DNA of 8,624 nt from Bacteroidota bacterium (lineage in GTDB: Bacteria > Bacteroidota > Rhodothermia > Rhodothermales > UBA10348): positions 1 through 8,624 of the forward strand of contig JAAZVD010000049.1 of NCBI GenBank assembly GCA_018623785.1. The letters are read 5' to 3'. Positions within the stretch are counted from its first letter, which is position 1, and each line of letters opens with the position of its first letter. The position numbers and the translations under genes were made by a program. Shown here piece after piece: positions 7,511 to 8,624 of this stretch. Below the pieces are notes generated by a model. The model did no database searches. It saw only the letters and a program-made list of their open reading frames with translations, and was not told the origin of the DNA.

Positions 7511-7654
7511 GATCCGATAAAGACCCCTCGCGCGATCATGTTTTTGGGGCGGGGACCGGGTGAGTGCGCCCAGCCAGCTGGAGGCGGATCCGAGCGTACG
7601 GCAGCGCAGTGTATCCCGGATCCCTCCCCTCGTCGGATCGTATGGTCTGATCCG
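7511..7654. repeat. Cluster of GATCCG/CGGATC elements
   Basis: The hexamer GATCCG or its complement occurs at 7511-7516, within the palindrome CGGATCCG at 7585-7592, at 7617-7622, at 7634-7639 and at 7649-7654. The last two form an inverted repeat with a 9-base spacer, 7634-7654, which ends 1 base before the TATAAC element of the kinase gene. Such spacing suits an operator, but no regulator is identified. Confidence 0.45.
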
Positions 7655-7655
7655 T

Positions 7656-7661
7656 TATAAC
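7656..7661 (+). promoter_or_regulatory. Candidate -10 element of the GHMP kinase gene
   Basis: TATAAC at 7656-7661 is a good -10 match, but the -35 position (about 7633-7638, TCGGAT) is weak and lies inside the inverted repeat. Transcription would begin near 7668, only about 5 bases before the GTG at 7673, so the mRNA would be nearly leaderless. Confidence 0.3.
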
Positions 7662-7672
7662 TCGAGTCCACG

Positions 7673-8624
7673 GTGCCGCCTGTGTTTTCGACCCTGCCCG
7701 AACCTGTTGCCAGCCGCCTGGATCTTTTGACCCGTCACGGCGGCAGCCAGGCTGCCCACGCGCTGTGGGTACCGGGTCGCATTGAACTGCTTGGCAAGCA
7801 TACTGATTATGCCGGAGGGGATAGTTTGACGTGCGCGTCGCAGCACGGGATGGCGGCTTTGGTCTATCGCCAGCCGGAACCCTCTCTCATCATAGATGAC
7901 GCAGCGCGAGGCGAGCGCATCGTGTTGCCCTTCGATGCCCCGGACGCAGAGGCTTCTTGGGCCCGGTATCCATCGGCTGCTCTGAGACGCGTGATGCGGC
8001 ATTTCGGAAAGCCTTCCGCCGGTATCCGCATCCTGCTTCACTCGGATTTGCCCTCTGCCTCCGGCATGAGTTCATCCAGTGTGCTGATTGTGACCGTGGT
8101 ACTGGCGCTGCTGGGAGAAGGGGGCTATGCCCAATTGCCGTTCAAGAGTCGGAAAGATCTGGCTGGCTTTGCTGGTGCTGTCGAATCGGGCGCTGATTGG
8201 AAAGAGTTCCCCGGGGATGAGGGTGTAGGGACGCGCGGGGGAAGCCAGGATCATACGGCCATCCTGTGCTCTAAGGAAGGCATGCTCAGTCTGTTCGGGT
8301 ACCAGCCGATCCGATGTCATGAGCGCGTCCGCTTGCCGGAATCAGTTGCCTTGGTTGTTGCCGGAAGTGGGGTCAAGGCGCGCAAGACGGGAGAGGCTAG
8401 GTCTGCCTACAACAAAGTTAGCTGGCGCGCTGCCGAAGTAGCCCGGCAGTATTCACAGGACCTGGGCGAATACTACCCACACCTTGGCGCCATGATGGCA
8501 GCCCCGCACTTTGATCTTGAAAGTCTTCGCTGGGCTATCGCGGACGATGACCTGTGGGAGCGATTCCAGCAGTTTGAGCGGGAGATTGATTACGTCGTTC
8601 CGAGTGCGCTGCGCGCGCTCAAAG
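7673..8624 (+). CDS. Galactokinase-family GHMP kinase, 3' end beyond the window
   Basis: The frame is open from 7661 to the window edge. From the GTG at 7673 it gives 317 complete codons of a protein whose family usually has about 380-430. The galactokinase signature is at 34-49 (PGRIELLGKHTDYAGG): R36, H43 and D45 match sugar-binding residues of galactokinase, but K42 replaces the usual Glu. The ATP-binding GHMP loop is at 127-136 (PSASGMSSSS). The third region, GTRGGSQDHTAIL at 186-198, aligns with the galactokinase GxxCGxMDQ motif and keeps the catalytic Asp (D193), with His in place of Gln. These features point to a divergent sugar or small-alcohol kinase that phosphorylates its substrate with ATP; galactose is only one possibility. 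There is no in-frame ATG near the start. GTG at 7673 has GAG six bases upstream; GTG at 7682 is the alternative. It is transcribed away from nuoJ. Confidence 0.85.
   Translation, partial: MPPVFSTLPEPVASRLDLLTRHGGSQAAHALWVPGRIELLGKHTDYAGGDSLTCASQHGMAALVYRQPEPSLIIDDAARGERIVLPFDAPDAEASWARYPSAALRRVMRHFGKPSAGIRILLHSDLPSASGMSSSSVLIVTVVLALLGEGGYAQLPFKSRKDLAGFAGAVESGADWKEFPGDEGVGTRGGSQDHTAILCSKEGMLSLFGYQPIRCHERVRLPESVALVVAGSGVKARKTGEARSAYNKVSWRAAEVARQYSQDLGEYYPHLGAMMAAPHFDLESLRWAIADDDLWERFQQFEREIDYVVPSALRALK

Larger units (their letters stand above)
7366..7672. other. Divergent intergenic region between nuoJ and the GHMP kinase gene
   Basis: These 307 bases contain no convincing gene. They hold a leader hairpin at 7386-7402, a candidate nuo promoter at 7477-7505, five GATCCG/CGGATC elements between 7511 and 7654, and a candidate promoter for the plus-strand gene near 7656. 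A 40-codon frame from the ATG at 7538 to the TAA at 7658 is in the same frame as the kinase, but its product is Pro/Gly/Arg-rich and unlike any protein I know. Control of both flanking genes most likely lies here. Confidence 0.8.

Noticed and set aside
7538..7660. A 40-codon frame upstream of the kinase gene, starting at an ATG
   Set aside because: The product is Pro/Gly/Arg-rich with no ribosome binding site, and the frame covers the repeat elements; it looks like a chance open frame. It is noted only because it shares the kinase frame.
7655..8320. Minus-strand frames opposite the GHMP kinase gene
   Set aside because: They are antisense to the clear galactokinase-family motifs and show no domain of their own.
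1..8624. CRISPR arrays, tRNA or rRNA genes, insertion sequences and defence systems
   Set aside because: I saw no spaced direct repeats, no tRNA-like fold, and no transposase or terminal inverted repeats. The window is mostly core respiratory genes.

Overview
The window holds the membrane-arm half of a respiratory complex I locus on the minus strand, facing away from a divergent galactokinase-like gene on the plus strand. The DNA is moderately GC-rich. In transcription order the minus-strand genes are nuoJ, nuoK, nuoL, nuoM, a 98-residue C-terminal remnant of an NhaD-type Na+/H+ antiporter, a pterin-4a-carbinolamine dehydratase (PCD), nuoN and a Mn-type superoxide dismutase. The intergenic gaps run from 2 to 49 bases, so this reads as one operon, at least from nuoJ to nuoN.

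Organism: the best guess is a member of Rhodothermales/Rhodothermia (Bacteroidota sensu lato). I recall that the Rhodothermus marinus complex I gene cluster was reported to contain nhaD and pcd homologues among the nuo genes. The same two gene types sit here between nuoM and nuoN. None of the eight minus-strand starts has a clear Shine-Dalgarno sequence, which is usual in Bacteroidota. This assignment is an inference from gene order and protein character, not from a search.

Layout: positions 1-70 lie downstream of sodA and show no convincing terminator. Positions 71-7365 carry the minus-strand genes. Positions 7366-7672 are a non-coding divergent region with a candidate nuo promoter, a leader hairpin, a cluster of GATCCG/CGGATC repeats and a candidate promoter for the plus-strand gene. 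From 7673 to the window end runs a galactokinase-family GHMP kinase, cut off by the window edge.

How the genes work together: NuoL, NuoM and NuoN are the three antiporter-like proton-pumping subunits, and NuoJ and NuoK link them to the rest of complex I. All key glutamates and lysines I checked are present. The peripheral arm genes and nuoH/nuoI are not in the window, so the complex I locus is split. The main anomaly is the nhaD remnant: the antiporter seems to have lost roughly its N-terminal three quarters, while the last stretch keeps an open frame and sits 2 bases from the PCD start. A second point of interest is the GHMP kinase, which keeps the catalytic aspartate but has lysine where galactokinases have the sugar-binding glutamate.
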